A DNA stretch of 64,000 bases, taken from the NCBI RefSeq assembly GCF_003614435.1, contig NZ_CP025546.1:1612001-1676000 (forward strand), read 5' to 3'. The notes below the pieces were generated by a model, which was given only the letters and a program-made list of their open reading frames with translations, searched no databases and was not told the DNA's origin. Position numbers and translations under genes: made by a program. The DNA is from Mycobacterium paragordonae (GTDB lineage Bacteria > Actinomycetota > Actinomycetes > Mycobacteriales > Mycobacteriaceae). Shown here one piece after another: positions 34,670 to 44,523 of this stretch (positions within the stretch are counted from its first letter, which is position 1; each line of letters begins with the position of its first letter).

Positions 34670-37651
34670 GTGGGAATGCGGCCCGCCGCAAGGATGCCGA
34701 AGTTGACTCGGCGTAGCCGGATTCTGATCCTGATCGCACTGGGTGTGATCGTGTTGTTGTTGGCCGGACCCCGGCTGATCGACGCCTACGTCGACTGGCT
34801 GTGGTTCGGTGAGCTGGGCTATCGCTCGGTGTTCACCACCGTGCTGGTCACCCGCATCGTGGTGTTTCTGGTGGCGGGTCTGCTGGTCGGCGGCATCGTC
34901 TTCGGCGGGCTCGCGGTGGCCTACCGCACCCGCCCGGTGTTCGTCCCGAGCAACGACAACGACCCGGTGGCGCGCTATCGCGCCATCGTGCTGAGCCGCC
35001 TGCGATTGATGGGCATCGGAATCCCGGCGGCCATCGGTCTGTTGGCCGGCATGGTGGCGCAGAGCTACTGGGTGCGCATTCAGTTGTTCCTGCACGGCGG
35101 CGACTTCGGCATCGCCGATCCGCAGTTCGGCAAGGACCTCGGCTTCTACGCATTCGAGTTGCCGTTTTACCGGCTGGTGCTCAGCTACCTCTTCGTCGCG
35201 GTGTTCCTGGCCCTGGTGGCCAACCTGGTGTCGCACTACCTGTTCGGCGGGATCAGGCTGTCGGGGCGGGCCGGGGCGTTGAGCCGCTCGGCGCGCATTC
35301 AGTTGATCAGCCTGGTCGGTGTTCTGGTGGTGCTCAAGGCAGTTGCGTACTGGCTGGACCGCTACGAGTTGTTGTCACACACCCGCGGCGGAAAGCCGTT
35401 CACTGGGGCCGGTTACACCGACATCAACGCGGTGCTGCCGGCCAAACTGATCCTGATGGCGATCGCGCTGATCTGCGCGGCCGCGGTGTTCTCCGCGATC
35501 ACGTTGCGGGACTTGCGGATTCCGGCGATCGGGCTGGTGCTGCTGCTGCTGTCATCGTTGATCGTGGGTGCGGGCTGGCCGCTGATCGTCGAGCAGATCA
35601 GCGTCAAACCCAATGCGGCGCAGAAGGAAAGCGAATACATCAGCCGAAGTATCGCGGCCACCCGACAGGCCTACGGATTGACGCCGGACGTGGTGACCTA
35701 CCGCAACTACACCGGCGACGGACAGGCCACCGCGCAGCAGGTCGCCGCCGACCGCGCGACCACCTCGAACATCCGACTGCTCGACCCGACTATCGTCAGC
35801 CCGGCGTTCACCCAGTTCCAGCAGGGCAAGAACTTCTACTACTTCCCCGACCAGCTGTCCATCGACCGCTATCAGGACCGCGGCGGCAACCTGCGCGACT
35901 ACGTGGTCGCCGCCCGCGAACTCAACCCCGACCGGTTGATCGACAACCAGCGCGACTGGATCAACCGGCACACCGTCTACACGCACGGCAACGGATTCAT
36001 CGCGTCGCCGGCAAACACGGTGCGCGGCATCGCGAACGACCCGAACCAGAACGGCGGTTATCCGGAATTTCTGGCCAGCGTCGTCGGAGCGAACGGCAGC
36101 ATCGTGTCCGACGGCCCGGCGCCGCTGGACCAGCCGCGCGTCTACTTCGGGCCGGTGATCGCCAACGCGGCGGCCGACTACGCGATCGTCGGGAAGACCG
36201 GCGCCGACCGCGAGTATGACTACGAGACCAGTACCGAGACCAAGAACTACACCTACACCGGGGCCGGTGGGGTGTCGATCGGCAGCTGGATCTCGCGCAG
36301 CGTGTTCGCCGCGAAGTTCGCCGAGCGAAACTTCTTGTTCTCCAACGTGATCGGCTCCAACAGCCGGATCCTGTTCAACCGCGACCCGGCCCAGCGGGTG
36401 GAGGCGGTGGCGCCCTGGCTGACCACCGACAGCGCGGTGTACCCGGCGATCGTGAACAAGCGGATGGTGTGGATCATCGACGGCTACACCACGCTGGACA
36501 ACTATCCGTACTCCGAGCTCACGTCGCTGTCCTCGGCGACGGCGGACTCGACCGAGGTGGCGTTCAACCGGCTGGCCCCGGATAAGAAGGTCTCGTACAT
36601 CCGTAATTCGGTGAAGGCCACCGTGGACGCCTACGACGGCACCGTGACGCTGTATCAGCAGGACGAGAACGACCCGGTGCTCAAGGCCTGGATGCAGGTT
36701 TTCCCCGGAACGGTGAAGCCCAAGAGCGACATCACTCCCGAACTCGCCGAGCATCTGCGTTACCCCGAAGATCTGTTCAAGGTGCAGCGCATGCTGCTGG
36801 CCAAGTACCACGTCAACGACCCGGTGACGTTCTTCTCCACCTCAGACTTCTGGGACGTGCCGCTGGACCCGAACCCGACGGCCAGCAGCTACCAACCGCC
36901 GTACTACATCGTCGCGAAAAACATTGCCAAGAACGACAATTCGGCTTCCTATCAGTTGATCAGCGCGATGAACAGGTTCAAACGCGACTATCTGGCTGCC
37001 TATATCAGCGCCAGTTCCGATCCCGCGACGTACGGCAAGCTCACGGTGCTGACCATCCCGGGTCAGGTCAACGGTCCCAAGCTGGCCAACAACGCGATCA
37101 CCACCGACCCGGCGGTGTCCCAGGACCTCGGTGTGATCGGGCGCGACAACCAGAACCGCATCCGCTGGGGCAATCTCCTGACGCTTCCGGTGGGTCAGGG
37201 CGGCTTGCTCTATGTCGAGCCCGTATACGCCTCCCCGGGTGCCAGCGACGCCGCTTCCTCCTACCCGCGCCTGATCCGGGTGGCGATGATGTACAACGAC
37301 AAGATCGGGTACGGCCCGACCGTGCGTGACGCACTCACCGGGTTGTTCGGGCCGGGCGCAGGTGATGCCGCGACCGGAATCCAGCCGACCGACGCCGGGT
37401 TGCCGGCCACCCCACCGGCCAATCCTCCGCCGCCGGCCAACGGGCCCGGAACGCCGCCGCCGACGGCGGCGATACCGCCGCCGCCTGACGCGTCGACCGC
37501 GCTGTCGCCCGCCAAAGCCGCTGTGCTGCAAGAGATCCAAGCGGCAATCGGTGCGGCCAGAGATGCGCAGAAGAAGGGCGACTTCGCCGGCTACGGGTCG
37601 GCGTTGCAGCGCCTGGACGAGGCGATCACGAAGTTCAACAACACGAAGTAG
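34670..37651 (+). CDS. UPF0182 integral membrane protein (Rv3193c-like)
   Basis: A 993-residue protein with about seven transmembrane helices in the first 310 residues, a large exported domain, and a Pro/Ala-rich linker (about 900-945) before a C-terminal helical segment. It contains the UPF0182 landmarks [15 protein letters not shown] and, in the soluble part, repeated YxYP/DxD-like segments. The molecular role is unknown; the family is widespread in actinobacteria and cyanobacteria. GTG 34670 ([11 protein letters not shown]) precedes the first helix directly. Confidence 0.92.
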   Translation: MGMRPAARMPKLTRRSRILILIALGVIVLLLAGPRLIDAYVDWLWFGELGYRSVFTTVLVTRIVVFLVAGLLVGGIVFGGLAVAYRTRPVFVPSNDNDPVARYRAIVLSRLRLMGIGIPAAIGLLAGMVAQSYWVRIQLFLHGGDFGIADPQFGKDLGFYAFELPFYRLVLSYLFVAVFLALVANLVSHYLFGGIRLSGRAGALSRSARIQLISLVGVLVVLKAVAYWLDRYELLSHTRGGKPFTGAGYTDINAVLPAKLILMAIALICAAAVFSAITLRDLRIPAIGLVLLLLSSLIVGAGWPLIVEQISVKPNAAQKESEYISRSIAATRQAYGLTPDVVTYRNYTGDGQATAQQVAADRATTSNIRLLDPTIVSPAFTQFQQGKNFYYFPDQLSIDRYQDRGGNLRDYVVAARELNPDRLIDNQRDWINRHTVYTHGNGFIASPANTVRGIANDPNQNGGYPEFLASVVGANGSIVSDGPAPLDQPRVYFGPVIANAAADYAIVGKTGADREYDYETSTETKNYTYTGAGGVSIGSWISRSVFAAKFAERNFLFSNVIGSNSRILFNRDPAQRVEAVAPWLTTDSAVYPAIVNKRMVWIIDGYTTLDNYPYSELTSLSSATADSTEVAFNRLAPDKKVSYIRNSVKATVDAYDGTVTLYQQDENDPVLKAWMQVFPGTVKPKSDITPELAEHLRYPEDLFKVQRMLLAKYHVNDPVTFFSTSDFWDVPLDPNPTASSYQPPYYIVAKNIAKNDNSASYQLISAMNRFKRDYLAAYISASSDPATYGKLTVLTIPGQVNGPKLANNAITTDPAVSQDLGVIGRDNQNRIRWGNLLTLPVGQGGLLYVEPVYASPGASDAASSYPRLIRVAMMYNDKIGYGPTVRDALTGLFGPGAGDAATGIQPTDAGLPATPPANPPPPANGPGTPPPTAAIPPPPDASTALSPAKAAVLQEIQAAIGAARDAQKKGDFAGYGSALQRLDEAITKFNNTK

Positions 37652-37775
37652 CGACGCGGCTTCGCGGCGGTCAGCCGCGCGCCGCGGCCGCTCGCACACT
37701 CTTGGCCGCGAGCGCCCGCGTTTTGCCATTGACACGCCGGGTCCGGCGGCATTTTGGGGACTTTCGCGGCGTCGG

Positions 37776-38738
37776 TCAGCCGCGCGACGCGGTGCGGAAC
37801 CTCTCGCGGTAGGCCTTGGGCGTGACGCCGAGGTGGTCGACGAAAACCCGGCGCAGACTCTCGGCGCTGCCGAACCCGGCCAACCGCGCCGTCTCCGCGA
37901 CGCTGCGCCCCGCGTCGAGCGCGGCCCGGGCGGCGTCAATGCGCACCATCTCGACGTAGCGGGCCGGCGTCGTCCCGAGTTCGGACTGAAACAGCCGGGT
38001 CAGCTGCCGGGTGCTCAACGAGGCTCGCGCGGCGAGGGTGTTCACGCTGTGGTTGTCCGCCGGGTTGGCCGAGATCGCAGCGGTGACCTTGCGCAGCGGA
38101 GACTGCGGCGGCGGTTCGGCCTCGACCAGCACCGAGAACTGCGACTGGCCGCCCGCACGCTTGAGGTAGACGACCAGCCAGCGGGCCACGGCGCGGACCA
38201 GCTCTGTGCCGTAATCCATTTCGACCAGCGCCAACGCCAAATCGATCCCCGACGATATGCCGGCCGAGGTGAAGACGTCGCCGTCACGGACGAAGATGGC
38301 GTCCGGTTCGACGGTGATGTCGGGATACGCCCGGGCAAACAGCCGGACGTCATGCCAATGCGTGGTGGCGCGCCGGCCCTGCAGCAGCCCGGCCTGCGCG
38401 AGAATGAACGATCCCGTGCAAATGGAGGCCAGCCGCCGGGTCCGGCCGGCAATCGATCTGATGGCCTTGACCAGCGCGGGGTCGATCGGGCGCCGGGGCA
38501 GGTCATCGCTGCCGGCGACCAGCACCGTGTCCGCGGACTCGATGGAAGCGATGGCGTCGGTGACGCCCAACCGGGTCCCGATCGAAGTAGTGACGTCGCG
38601 GCCGTCCACCGACGCGATCCTGAGCTGATAATCGGCGCCGGCGCGGTTGGCTTCCGCGAACACTTCGCCGGCTCCCGCGACATCCAACATCGTCACGTCG
38701 TCGAAGACGACGAGCACGATCACACGTGCAGACCCCAC
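37776..38738 (-). CDS. GlxA-family AraC regulator with DJ-1/PfpI-like domain
   Basis: A 320-residue regulator. Residues about 1-185 form a DJ-1/PfpI (class I amidotransferase-like) sensor domain with the nucleophile-elbow cysteine in SICTGSFILAQAGLL; residues about 215-315 are an AraC DNA-binding domain with two helix-turn-helix motifs (TLAARASLSTRQLTRLF and ETARLAGFGSAESLRRVF). It is divergent from the HD-domain and nitroreductase genes and is the best candidate for their regulator. It marks the start of the accessory block. The 124-bp gap before it carries a partial duplication of the gene's own 3' end. Confidence 0.9.
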   Translation of the reverse strand: MGSARVIVLVVFDDVTMLDVAGAGEVFAEANRAGADYQLRIASVDGRDVTTSIGTRLGVTDAIASIESADTVLVAGSDDLPRRPIDPALVKAIRSIAGRTRRLASICTGSFILAQAGLLQGRRATTHWHDVRLFARAYPDITVEPDAIFVRDGDVFTSAGISSGIDLALALVEMDYGTELVRAVARWLVVYLKRAGGQSQFSVLVEAEPPPQSPLRKVTAAISANPADNHSVNTLAARASLSTRQLTRLFQSELGTTPARYVEMVRIDAARAALDAGRSVAETARLAGFGSAESLRRVFVDHLGVTPKAYRERFRTASRG

Positions 38739-38827
38739 CCGTCCATTCTGGGGCCATGTCGCTTTCTGTGGGAAAGACGGCTCAAACGCCTACCGCAGAC
38801 CGGGGTGGATCGCCGCAGACTGACCGC

Positions 38828-39478
38828 ATGAACACTCAATCGATAGAAACCATCGCCGGCATCGCCATCCCGGACACTCCACTGGTCCGCGAGGTCACCG
38901 ACTACATCCGCGCCGCCGAAGACGATCTGCTCTTCGACCATTCCCGGCGGGTGTTCCTCTTCGGTGCCCTGCAGGGACGCCGGCTGGGCCTGCAACCCGA
39001 CCTCGAGTTGCTGTACGTAGGGGCGATGTTCCACGACATCGGCCTGACCGAGCGCTACCGCACATCGATGCTGCGCTTCGAAGTCGACGGGGCCAACGCG
39101 GCGCGCGACTTCCTGCTGGAACGCGGCTACGACCCCGCTGACGCACGAAAGGTGTGGCTGGGCATCGCGTTACACACCACGCCGGGCGTTCCGGAGTTCC
39201 TGGACCCCGAAATCGCCTTGGTCACAGCGGGTGTCGAGACCGACGTGCTGGGCATGGGTCGCGATGACCTGGCTCCCGCGGCACTGGACGCGGTGACCGC
39301 GGCGCACCCACGGCCGGACTTCAAGAACCGCATCATCGCCGCCTTCAACGACGGCATGAAGCACCGCCCGGACAGCACCTTCGGCACCATGAACGACGAC
39401 GTGCTGGCGCACTTCGACCCGACGTTCCAGCGGGAGAACTTCGTCGACATCATCCTGGGCAACGGGTGGGCCGAGTAA
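38828..39478 (+). CDS. HD-domain hydrolase, cyanamide-hydratase-like
   Basis: A 216-residue HD superfamily protein. Metal ligands are visible as H in LLFDHSRRV, HD in AMFHDIGLTE and H in GIALHTTPG. The run RFEVDGANAARDFLLERGY is typical of the DDI2/cyanamide-hydratase-like HD subgroup, which hydrates nitriles or isonitriles. Substrate is unproven. ATG 38828 is preferred to in-frame GTG/ATG codons upstream that would add a low-complexity leader. The stop overlaps the nitroreductase start by 1 nt (TAATG), so the two are coupled. Confidence 0.82.
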   Translation: MNTQSIETIAGIAIPDTPLVREVTDYIRAAEDDLLFDHSRRVFLFGALQGRRLGLQPDLELLYVGAMFHDIGLTERYRTSMLRFEVDGANAARDFLLERGYDPADARKVWLGIALHTTPGVPEFLDPEIALVTAGVETDVLGMGRDDLAPAALDAVTAAHPRPDFKNRIIAAFNDGMKHRPDSTFGTMNDDVLAHFDPTFQRENFVDIILGNGWAE

Positions 39479-40149
39479 TGGACATCTACGAAGCGCTCTA
39501 CACCACCAGAATGATGCGGCGACTGCGGCCGGATCCCATTACGCTCGACATCCAGGCCCGCATCCTGGACGCGGCCGTGCGCGCCCCCAACGGGGGCAAC
39601 ACCCAACGCTGGCACTTCGTGGCCGTGGACGACCCGAACCTCATAGCTGAGTTCGCCCAACTGTTCCGGGCGGCCCGCGCCATCGAATACGAGAAGTTCA
39701 GCACCGGGACCGGACCGATGGTGGCGCCGGCACCCGGCGCGGACCCGGCCGCCCACGCCGAGACGATGCGCCGCATCAAAGGCTCGGGAAACTATCTGGC
39801 CGACCACTTCGAAGAAGTGCCTCTGTTGCTCTTCGTTTTCGCCATCGACGATCTCGGCGGCGCCAACATCTTTCCCGCCATCTGGAGTGCACTGCTGGCC
39901 GCCCGCGCCGAGGGCGTCGGTGGAGTCATGACGATGGTGCTGCGCAACTTCGCCGACAAGGTGAACGAGATGCTGGGCGTGCCCGTCGAGCAAGGCTGGA
40001 AGATGTCGGCCATGCTCACCCTCGGCTACCCACTGGGCAGGTGGGGTGTCGCCGCCAATCGGCGCCCGGTGCAGGAGGTTTCGTCGCGCAACCACTGGGA
40101 TGCGCCATTCGGTGTCGAAGTGCCGCAGCCGTTGTGGCCCGCGGCTTGA
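39478..40149 (+). CDS. Nitroreductase family flavoprotein
   Basis: A 223-residue nitroreductase-fold protein. The N-terminal TTRMMRRLRPDPI flavin-phosphate motif, APNGGNTQRWHFVAVDD and the C-terminal LGYPLGRWGVAANRRPVQEV are classical FMN-binding elements. It would reduce nitro groups or similar acceptors with NAD(P)H. Genes downstream (Dps, mutase-like, UbiX, UbiD) suggest a role in nitroaromatic breakdown. ATG 39478 overlaps the stop of the HD gene; the ORF extends 12 nt upstream, but this start has the canonical MDIYEAL opening. Confidence 0.87.
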   Translation: MDIYEALYTTRMMRRLRPDPITLDIQARILDAAVRAPNGGNTQRWHFVAVDDPNLIAEFAQLFRAARAIEYEKFSTGTGPMVAPAPGADPAAHAETMRRIKGSGNYLADHFEEVPLLLFVFAIDDLGGANIFPAIWSALLAARAEGVGGVMTMVLRNFADKVNEMLGVPVEQGWKMSAMLTLGYPLGRWGVAANRRPVQEVSSRNHWDAPFGVEVPQPLWPAA

Positions 40150-40168
40150 CCTAGCGAAAGGACGACTC

Positions 40169-40669
40169 GTGACCACATCAGTTTCGATTAACCGCCGTAA
40201 TGCCAACGAGGTCAGTATATTTCAGGCCCCGTCCGGCTTGTTCGACAATCTGCAGAAAGTGCTCGTCGACCTGATCGAGTTGCATCTCCAGGGCAAGCAG
40301 GCGCATTGGAACGTCGTCGGAACGAACTTCCGGGACCTGCATCTGCAACTCGACAGCCTCGTCGACGTCGCGCGGGAAGCCAGCGACACGATCGCCGAAA
40401 GGATGCGCGCCCTGAACGCGGTTCCTGACGGGCGTTCCGACACGGTCGTCGCCACCACCACCGTGCCCGCGGCACCACCGGGGCTGGTCAACGTCGCCGA
40501 CACCGTCGACATCATCACCACCCGCATTCACGCCGTCGTCGGCACCCTGCGCGCCGTGCACGACGACATCGACGACGCGGACCCCACCACCGCGGATCTG
40601 CTGCACGCCATTATCGACAACTTGGAGAAGGAAGCATGGCTACTCAAGGCCGAGACCGAGACGGCATAA
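40169..40669 (+). CDS. Dps-family ferritin-like DNA-binding protein
   Basis: A 166-residue Dps homologue with the ferroxidase residues in the expected pattern: HLQGKQAHWNVVG (two His) followed by HLQLDSLVDVAREASDTIAERM (Asp and Glu). It would oxidise and store iron and protect DNA from peroxide. GTG 40169 has a GAAAGG ribosome-binding site. It lies 19 bp after the nitroreductase gene and its 3' end overlaps the next gene by 34 nt, so a stress-protection gene is embedded in the catabolic operon. Confidence 0.9.
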   Translation: MTTSVSINRRNANEVSIFQAPSGLFDNLQKVLVDLIELHLQGKQAHWNVVGTNFRDLHLQLDSLVDVAREASDTIAERMRALNAVPDGRSDTVVATTTVPAAPPGLVNVADTVDIITTRIHAVVGTLRAVHDDIDDADPTTADLLHAIIDNLEKEAWLLKAETETA

Positions 40670-41085
40670 CCGACCGCGCACTGATTCGGCACGGCATCTT
40701 CCTGTTCCTGATCGGACTGCTGACGGGCACTCAGGAGCGGCGCTTCACGAACATGCGCATGGCGCTGTCCGCGCACCTCGAAGGGGTGATGAACGGCACC
40801 TTCCTGATCGCTCTCGGTGCCGGCTGGGGACGTATCCGGCTACCCGGGCGGTGGGCGATGGTGGCGCGGTGGACGCTGCTCTACGGGACCTACGGCAACT
40901 GGCTATTCACCACGCTCGGAGCTGCACTGGGCACCGCTGCCGCGAATCCGACTCTGTCACAGGGGCATTCCGGCAGCCGCGGCCAGGAACGGTTCGTCCT
41001 GTTGGGCTTTCGTGGCATGCGGTATGCCTTCCTGACTTCCGTGGTGCTCATCCTCGCCGGGCTGAGCCGCCGGGAGGAGGTGTGA
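40636..41085 (+). CDS. Hydroxylaminobenzene mutase-like membrane protein
   Basis: A 149-residue protein with four hydrophobic segments. The stretch NMRMALSAHLEGVMNGTFL, followed by LYGTYGNWLFTT, matches my recollection of the hydroxylaminobenzene mutases HabA/HabB, which convert hydroxylaminoarenes to aminophenols. The nitroreductase two genes upstream would make the hydroxylamino substrate, which supports the call. The ATG at 40636 has a GGAGAAGGAAG ribosome-binding site and lies inside the dps-type gene in another frame. An alternative is another small heme- or substrate-binding isomerase of the same fold. Confidence 0.65.
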   Translation: MATQGRDRDGITDRALIRHGIFLFLIGLLTGTQERRFTNMRMALSAHLEGVMNGTFLIALGAGWGRIRLPGRWAMVARWTLLYGTYGNWLFTTLGAALGTAAANPTLSQGHSGSRGQERFVLLGFRGMRYAFLTSVVLILAGLSRREEV

Positions 41086-41087
41086 TC

Positions 41088-41678
41088 ATGCGCCTCGTAG
41101 TCGCAATGACCGGCGCGACCGGTGCCCCGATCGGAATTCGTCTCCTGGAAGTGTTGAGGGAGTTGGGGGTTGAGACGCACCTGATCCTCAGTGACTGGGC
41201 CCGCGCAACCATCAAGCTCGAAACCGATCGCAGCGTCAACGACGTCCGCGGGTTCGCCTCACACAGTTACAGTGCCCACGATCTCGCCGCCGGAATCTCC
41301 AGCGGGTCGTTCCGCACGGATGGCATGGTTATCTGCCCGTGCAGCATGAAAACGCTGAGCGCCATCCGAATCGGCTTCAGCGACAACCTGATCACCCGTG
41401 CCGCCGACGTCACGTTGAAGGAACGCCGCAGGCTGGTCCTGGTGGCCCGTGAGGCGCCACTCAGCGAGATCCATCTGGAGAACATGCTCTTCGTGACGCG
41501 CGCCGGCGCGGTGATCTTTCCGCCGACGGTGTCCTATTACGCCCGGCCCGCGTCGGTTGAAGAGATGACCGACTACGTCGTCGGCCGCGTCATCGACCAA
41601 CTCGGCATCGAACACGACCTGATCACGCGCTGGAAGGACGACACGAATCATGAGCGACGTGAGCCAAGATCTGCGTAG
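41088..41678 (+). CDS. UbiX-family flavin prenyltransferase
   Basis: A 196-residue UbiX/PAD1 protein. The N-terminal AMTGATGAPIGIRLLE flavin loop, the MVICPCSMKTLSAIRIGFSDNLITRAADV block and the KERRRLVLVAREAPLSEIHLENM segment are all diagnostic. It makes prenylated FMN, the cofactor of UbiD decarboxylases. ATG 41088 is preferred to GTG 41082 because GGGAGGAGG ends 7 nt before it. It overlaps the ubiD-type gene by 29 nt, so enzyme and cofactor maker are co-expressed. Confidence 0.92.
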   Translation: MRLVVAMTGATGAPIGIRLLEVLRELGVETHLILSDWARATIKLETDRSVNDVRGFASHSYSAHDLAAGISSGSFRTDGMVICPCSMKTLSAIRIGFSDNLITRAADVTLKERRRLVLVAREAPLSEIHLENMLFVTRAGAVIFPPTVSYYARPASVEEMTDYVVGRVIDQLGIEHDLITRWKDDTNHERREPRSA

Positions 41679-43188
41679 CTGGCTGGCTACGCTGGACGCC
41701 GCCGGCCAGTTGCGCCGCATCGTCGCGCGGGTGGACTGGAATGAGGAGATCGGTGCGATCACTCGGGCCAACCTTTCGCTCGGCGGCCCGGCATTGCTGT
41801 TCGAGAACATCGCAGGGCATGAAAACACCCGATGCACCAAACTCCTCACGTCGGGGATCGGGAGCCGCCGTCAGATCCAGCTGATGCTGGGACTGCCGGA
41901 GGACACCGGCGACGCTGCCATCGTGCGGCATCTCAAAGATGCTTTCCGGCAACCGATTCCGCCGCGGATAGTGGATAGCGGGCCGGTGAAGGAGAACATC
42001 GTCGTAGGCGACGACATCGACCTCTGGCAATTTCCCGCACCGAAATGGCATGCGGCGGATGGGGGTAGGTACATCGACACGTTCTGTGGCGTGGTCACCG
42101 AAGACAGGGTGACCGGGCGCGACAACATCGGCGTATATCGCGGCATGATCGTCGGTCGGGACAAGATCGCCAAGCTGATGGTGCCCAGTCAGGGCTGGGG
42201 CGGCCATGCGCAGCAGTACAAGCCGGAGCCGATGCCGGTGGCCGTCGTCTACGGCTGGCATGACGTGTTGCCGTTCTGCGCCGGTAGTCCCTTCCCGAAG
42301 GACGTGTGCGAGTGGGACATGATGGGCTCCCTGCTGGGACGGCCGGTCGACTTGGTGGCGTGTGAAACCGTGCCGCTGCAGGTACCGGCCAGCGCCGAGA
42401 TCGTCGTCGAAGGATTCCTCGACCCCGATCCGGCGACCTTCATGGACGAAGGCCCCTTTGCGGAGTATCCGGGTTATCTGGACGGGCATCCCGCGCCCGC
42501 TCCCGTGCTGCGGGTCACCCGGATCACCCACCGCAACGACCCGGTGTTGCGCGGTACGCCCGAGGGCATCCGGCCCGGTTTCCTCAACGAGGACGCGATG
42601 GTCAACTATGCGCGCTCGGCGATCGTGTGGAACATGTTGGAGGCCAATGGGATCGGCGGTATCACCGACGTGTGGATGTCGCCGGTGTCCAATGGCACCC
42701 ACATCGCGGTCCAGATCCGCAAGGCCTACCGCGGTCACGCGCAGCAGGTTGCCGCGGCGCTGTGGGGGAGCGGTGGATCGGTGTGGTTCTACAAGCACGT
42801 CATCGTCGTCGAGGAGGACATCGACATCCGCGACCCCGCCGCGCTGGATTGGGCGGTGGCGTACCGGGTAAACGCCGGCCTCGGGGACATCGCCTGCTAT
42901 GGGCCTACTCTCGGCTCACCGCTGGATCCGTCCACGCCGCCGCAGAAGTCGAACTCCGGCGGAGGGGAGTGGACCCGGGTGCTCATCGATGCCACCCGCA
43001 GTTGGGACTTCGAACCGAGGCCGGAGTGGGGTGGACGGCATTATCCGTTGCTCAACACGATCGATCCCGAGCTCGAGTCGATCGTCGCGGCCCGATGGGA
43101 GGAATACGGGATCGGCATTCCTTATCTGGATGATCGGCACCGGGAACTATTGACGATGCAGCGGCTCAGGTCCCCTTCACGTTCATGA
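41650..43188 (+). CDS. UbiD-family prenyl-FMN-dependent (de)carboxylase
   Basis: A 512-residue UbiD enzyme. It has the N-terminal LRSWLATLDAAGQL domain, the DEGPFAEYPGYLDG motif carrying active-site glutamates, and RGMIVGRDKIAKLM in the cofactor pocket. It should decarboxylate an aromatic or unsaturated acid using the prenyl-FMN from the adjacent UbiX. The sequence looks closer to phenolic-acid decarboxylases (YclC/BsdC) than to ubiquinone UbiD, but substrate is inferred. The last 23 nt overlap the end of the convergent rtcB gene. Confidence 0.9.
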   Translation: MSDVSQDLRSWLATLDAAGQLRRIVARVDWNEEIGAITRANLSLGGPALLFENIAGHENTRCTKLLTSGIGSRRQIQLMLGLPEDTGDAAIVRHLKDAFRQPIPPRIVDSGPVKENIVVGDDIDLWQFPAPKWHAADGGRYIDTFCGVVTEDRVTGRDNIGVYRGMIVGRDKIAKLMVPSQGWGGHAQQYKPEPMPVAVVYGWHDVLPFCAGSPFPKDVCEWDMMGSLLGRPVDLVACETVPLQVPASAEIVVEGFLDPDPATFMDEGPFAEYPGYLDGHPAPAPVLRVTRITHRNDPVLRGTPEGIRPGFLNEDAMVNYARSAIVWNMLEANGIGGITDVWMSPVSNGTHIAVQIRKAYRGHAQQVAAALWGSGGSVWFYKHVIVVEEDIDIRDPAALDWAVAYRVNAGLGDIACYGPTLGSPLDPSTPPQKSNSGGGEWTRVLIDATRSWDFEPRPEWGGRHYPLLNTIDPELESIVAARWEEYGIGIPYLDDRHRELLTMQRLRSPSRS

Positions 43189-44371
43189 TCTGCCGCAACG
43201 ATGTCACCACCTCGACCAGGGGTGCGGCGTCGACCATGACCTGGTCGATGTCCTTGTAGGCCTGCGGGATCTCGTCGATCCACTCCCTGCCGTGCCGGTA
43301 TTCGATGCCCAGCATTGCCTCGGCCAGGTCATGCTCGTTGAACAGTTCCTTGGCCTTCGTCCTGCTGAACCGGCGGCCGGCCCCGTGCGGAGCCGACCAC
43401 AGACCGTCGGCGTTTCCCTTGCCCCGCACGATGTATGAGCGGGTGCCCATCGAGCCGGGAATGATGCCCAGCTTGCCTTCGGTGGCATCGATCGCGCCCT
43501 TGCGGGTCAGCCAGACGGTTTCGCCTTGGATGGTGGTCGGCACCGTGTAGTTGTGGTGGGTGTTGATGCGCTCGATCTCCACGCGCTGTGCCTGAGCCCC
43601 GATCCACTCCGCGAACACGTGGATGAACCGGTCCATCATCTCGGCTCGATTCAGGTAAGCGAAGCGCTGCGCCCACTTCAGATCCTTGATGTAGCGGTCG
43701 AATTCGGGTGTGCCCTCCTGCAGGTAGGCCAGATCGCGGTTCGGCAGCCTGATCGACGGGTCCGCCGCGCACTGGTCCAGGGCGATCTTGATGTGCCGCT
43801 GCGCGATCTTGTTGCCGACGCCGCGGGAGCCGCTGTGCAGGAACAGCCAGACGGTGTCGTCAGCGTCCAGGCATAGCTCGATGAAGTGGTTGCCGCCACC
43901 CAGAGATCCCAACTGCTGCATCCACTTCGGGCTGTGCGACAGGTCGACGTCGAGCTCTCGTTGCAGCTTGAGGAGCTCGTTGTGCTTCTGCGCGGTGAAC
44001 GAAAACCGTTGCAGGGTCTTGTTGTAGTTGCCGGGGGAGAGCGGGATCGCGTCCTCGACGAGTTGTCTGAGTGCCGACAGCTCGGGACGGTAGTCGCCCC
44101 CGAAGGTCGCCGACAGATCGTGCTCGGTGAAGCGGGTCTTGGCCGCAACCATGCCGCAGCCGATGTCGACGCCGACCGCCGCCGGGATCACCGCGCCCCG
44201 GGTGGGGATGACGGTCCCGACGGCCGAGCCCTTGCCCAGGTGCGCGTCGGGCATCAGTGAGACGTGCGGGTGCACGAACGGCATCGACGCGGTGACCTTG
44301 GCCTGCTCGACGGTGTTGCCGGCGATGTCGGTGGCGAAGTTGAGCAGCTTGGGCCCGAGCTGTTCGGGCAT
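43166..44371 (-). CDS. rtcB: RtcB-type RNA ligase
   Basis: A 401-residue RtcB protein. Metal and guanylate ligands are visible in LMPDAHLGKGSAVG, GVDIGCGM (metal-binding Cys), SLGGGNHFIEL, HSGSRGVGN and APHGAGRRFSR, whose His accepts GMP. RtcB joins RNA 3'-phosphate or 2',3'-cyclic phosphate ends to 5'-OH ends in RNA repair. The ATG at 44371 gives the family start. It is convergent with ubiD and its start lies 152 bp upstream of, and divergent to, the initiator tRNA gene. Confidence 0.93.
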   Translation of the reverse strand: MPEQLGPKLLNFATDIAGNTVEQAKVTASMPFVHPHVSLMPDAHLGKGSAVGTVIPTRGAVIPAAVGVDIGCGMVAAKTRFTEHDLSATFGGDYRPELSALRQLVEDAIPLSPGNYNKTLQRFSFTAQKHNELLKLQRELDVDLSHSPKWMQQLGSLGGGNHFIELCLDADDTVWLFLHSGSRGVGNKIAQRHIKIALDQCAADPSIRLPNRDLAYLQEGTPEFDRYIKDLKWAQRFAYLNRAEMMDRFIHVFAEWIGAQAQRVEIERINTHHNYTVPTTIQGETVWLTRKGAIDATEGKLGIIPGSMGTRSYIVRGKGNADGLWSAPHGAGRRFSRTKAKELFNEHDLAEAMLGIEYRHGREWIDEIPQAYKDIDQVMVDAAPLVEVVTSLRQIMNVKGT

Positions 44372-44481
44372 GACGGTCTCCTAGAAACGTGGGTCGGCTG
44401 GTGAACGGTATTCCCCCTGACGTGGCGTTTGCAACGGAATTTTGGCCGGGGTCGGACTATCGGCGCTGGTGAGGACGCGAT

Positions 44482-44511
44482 TTGGAGAGGTCCCCGGGCG
44501 TTGGGTAACCT
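44482..44511 (+). promoter_or_regulatory. Candidate promoter of the initiator tRNA gene
   Basis: TTGGAG (44482-44487) and TAACCT (44506-44511) are 18 bp apart and predict transcription from about 44518, 6 nt before the tRNA. The match to SigA consensus is moderate. Confidence 0.4.
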
Positions 44512-44523
44512 TGCGTTTACCGA

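Noticed and set aside
33527..35236. 569-codon minus-strand ORF across the PDZ protease and UPF0182 genes
   Set aside because: It covers two real genes in antisense and has no domain.
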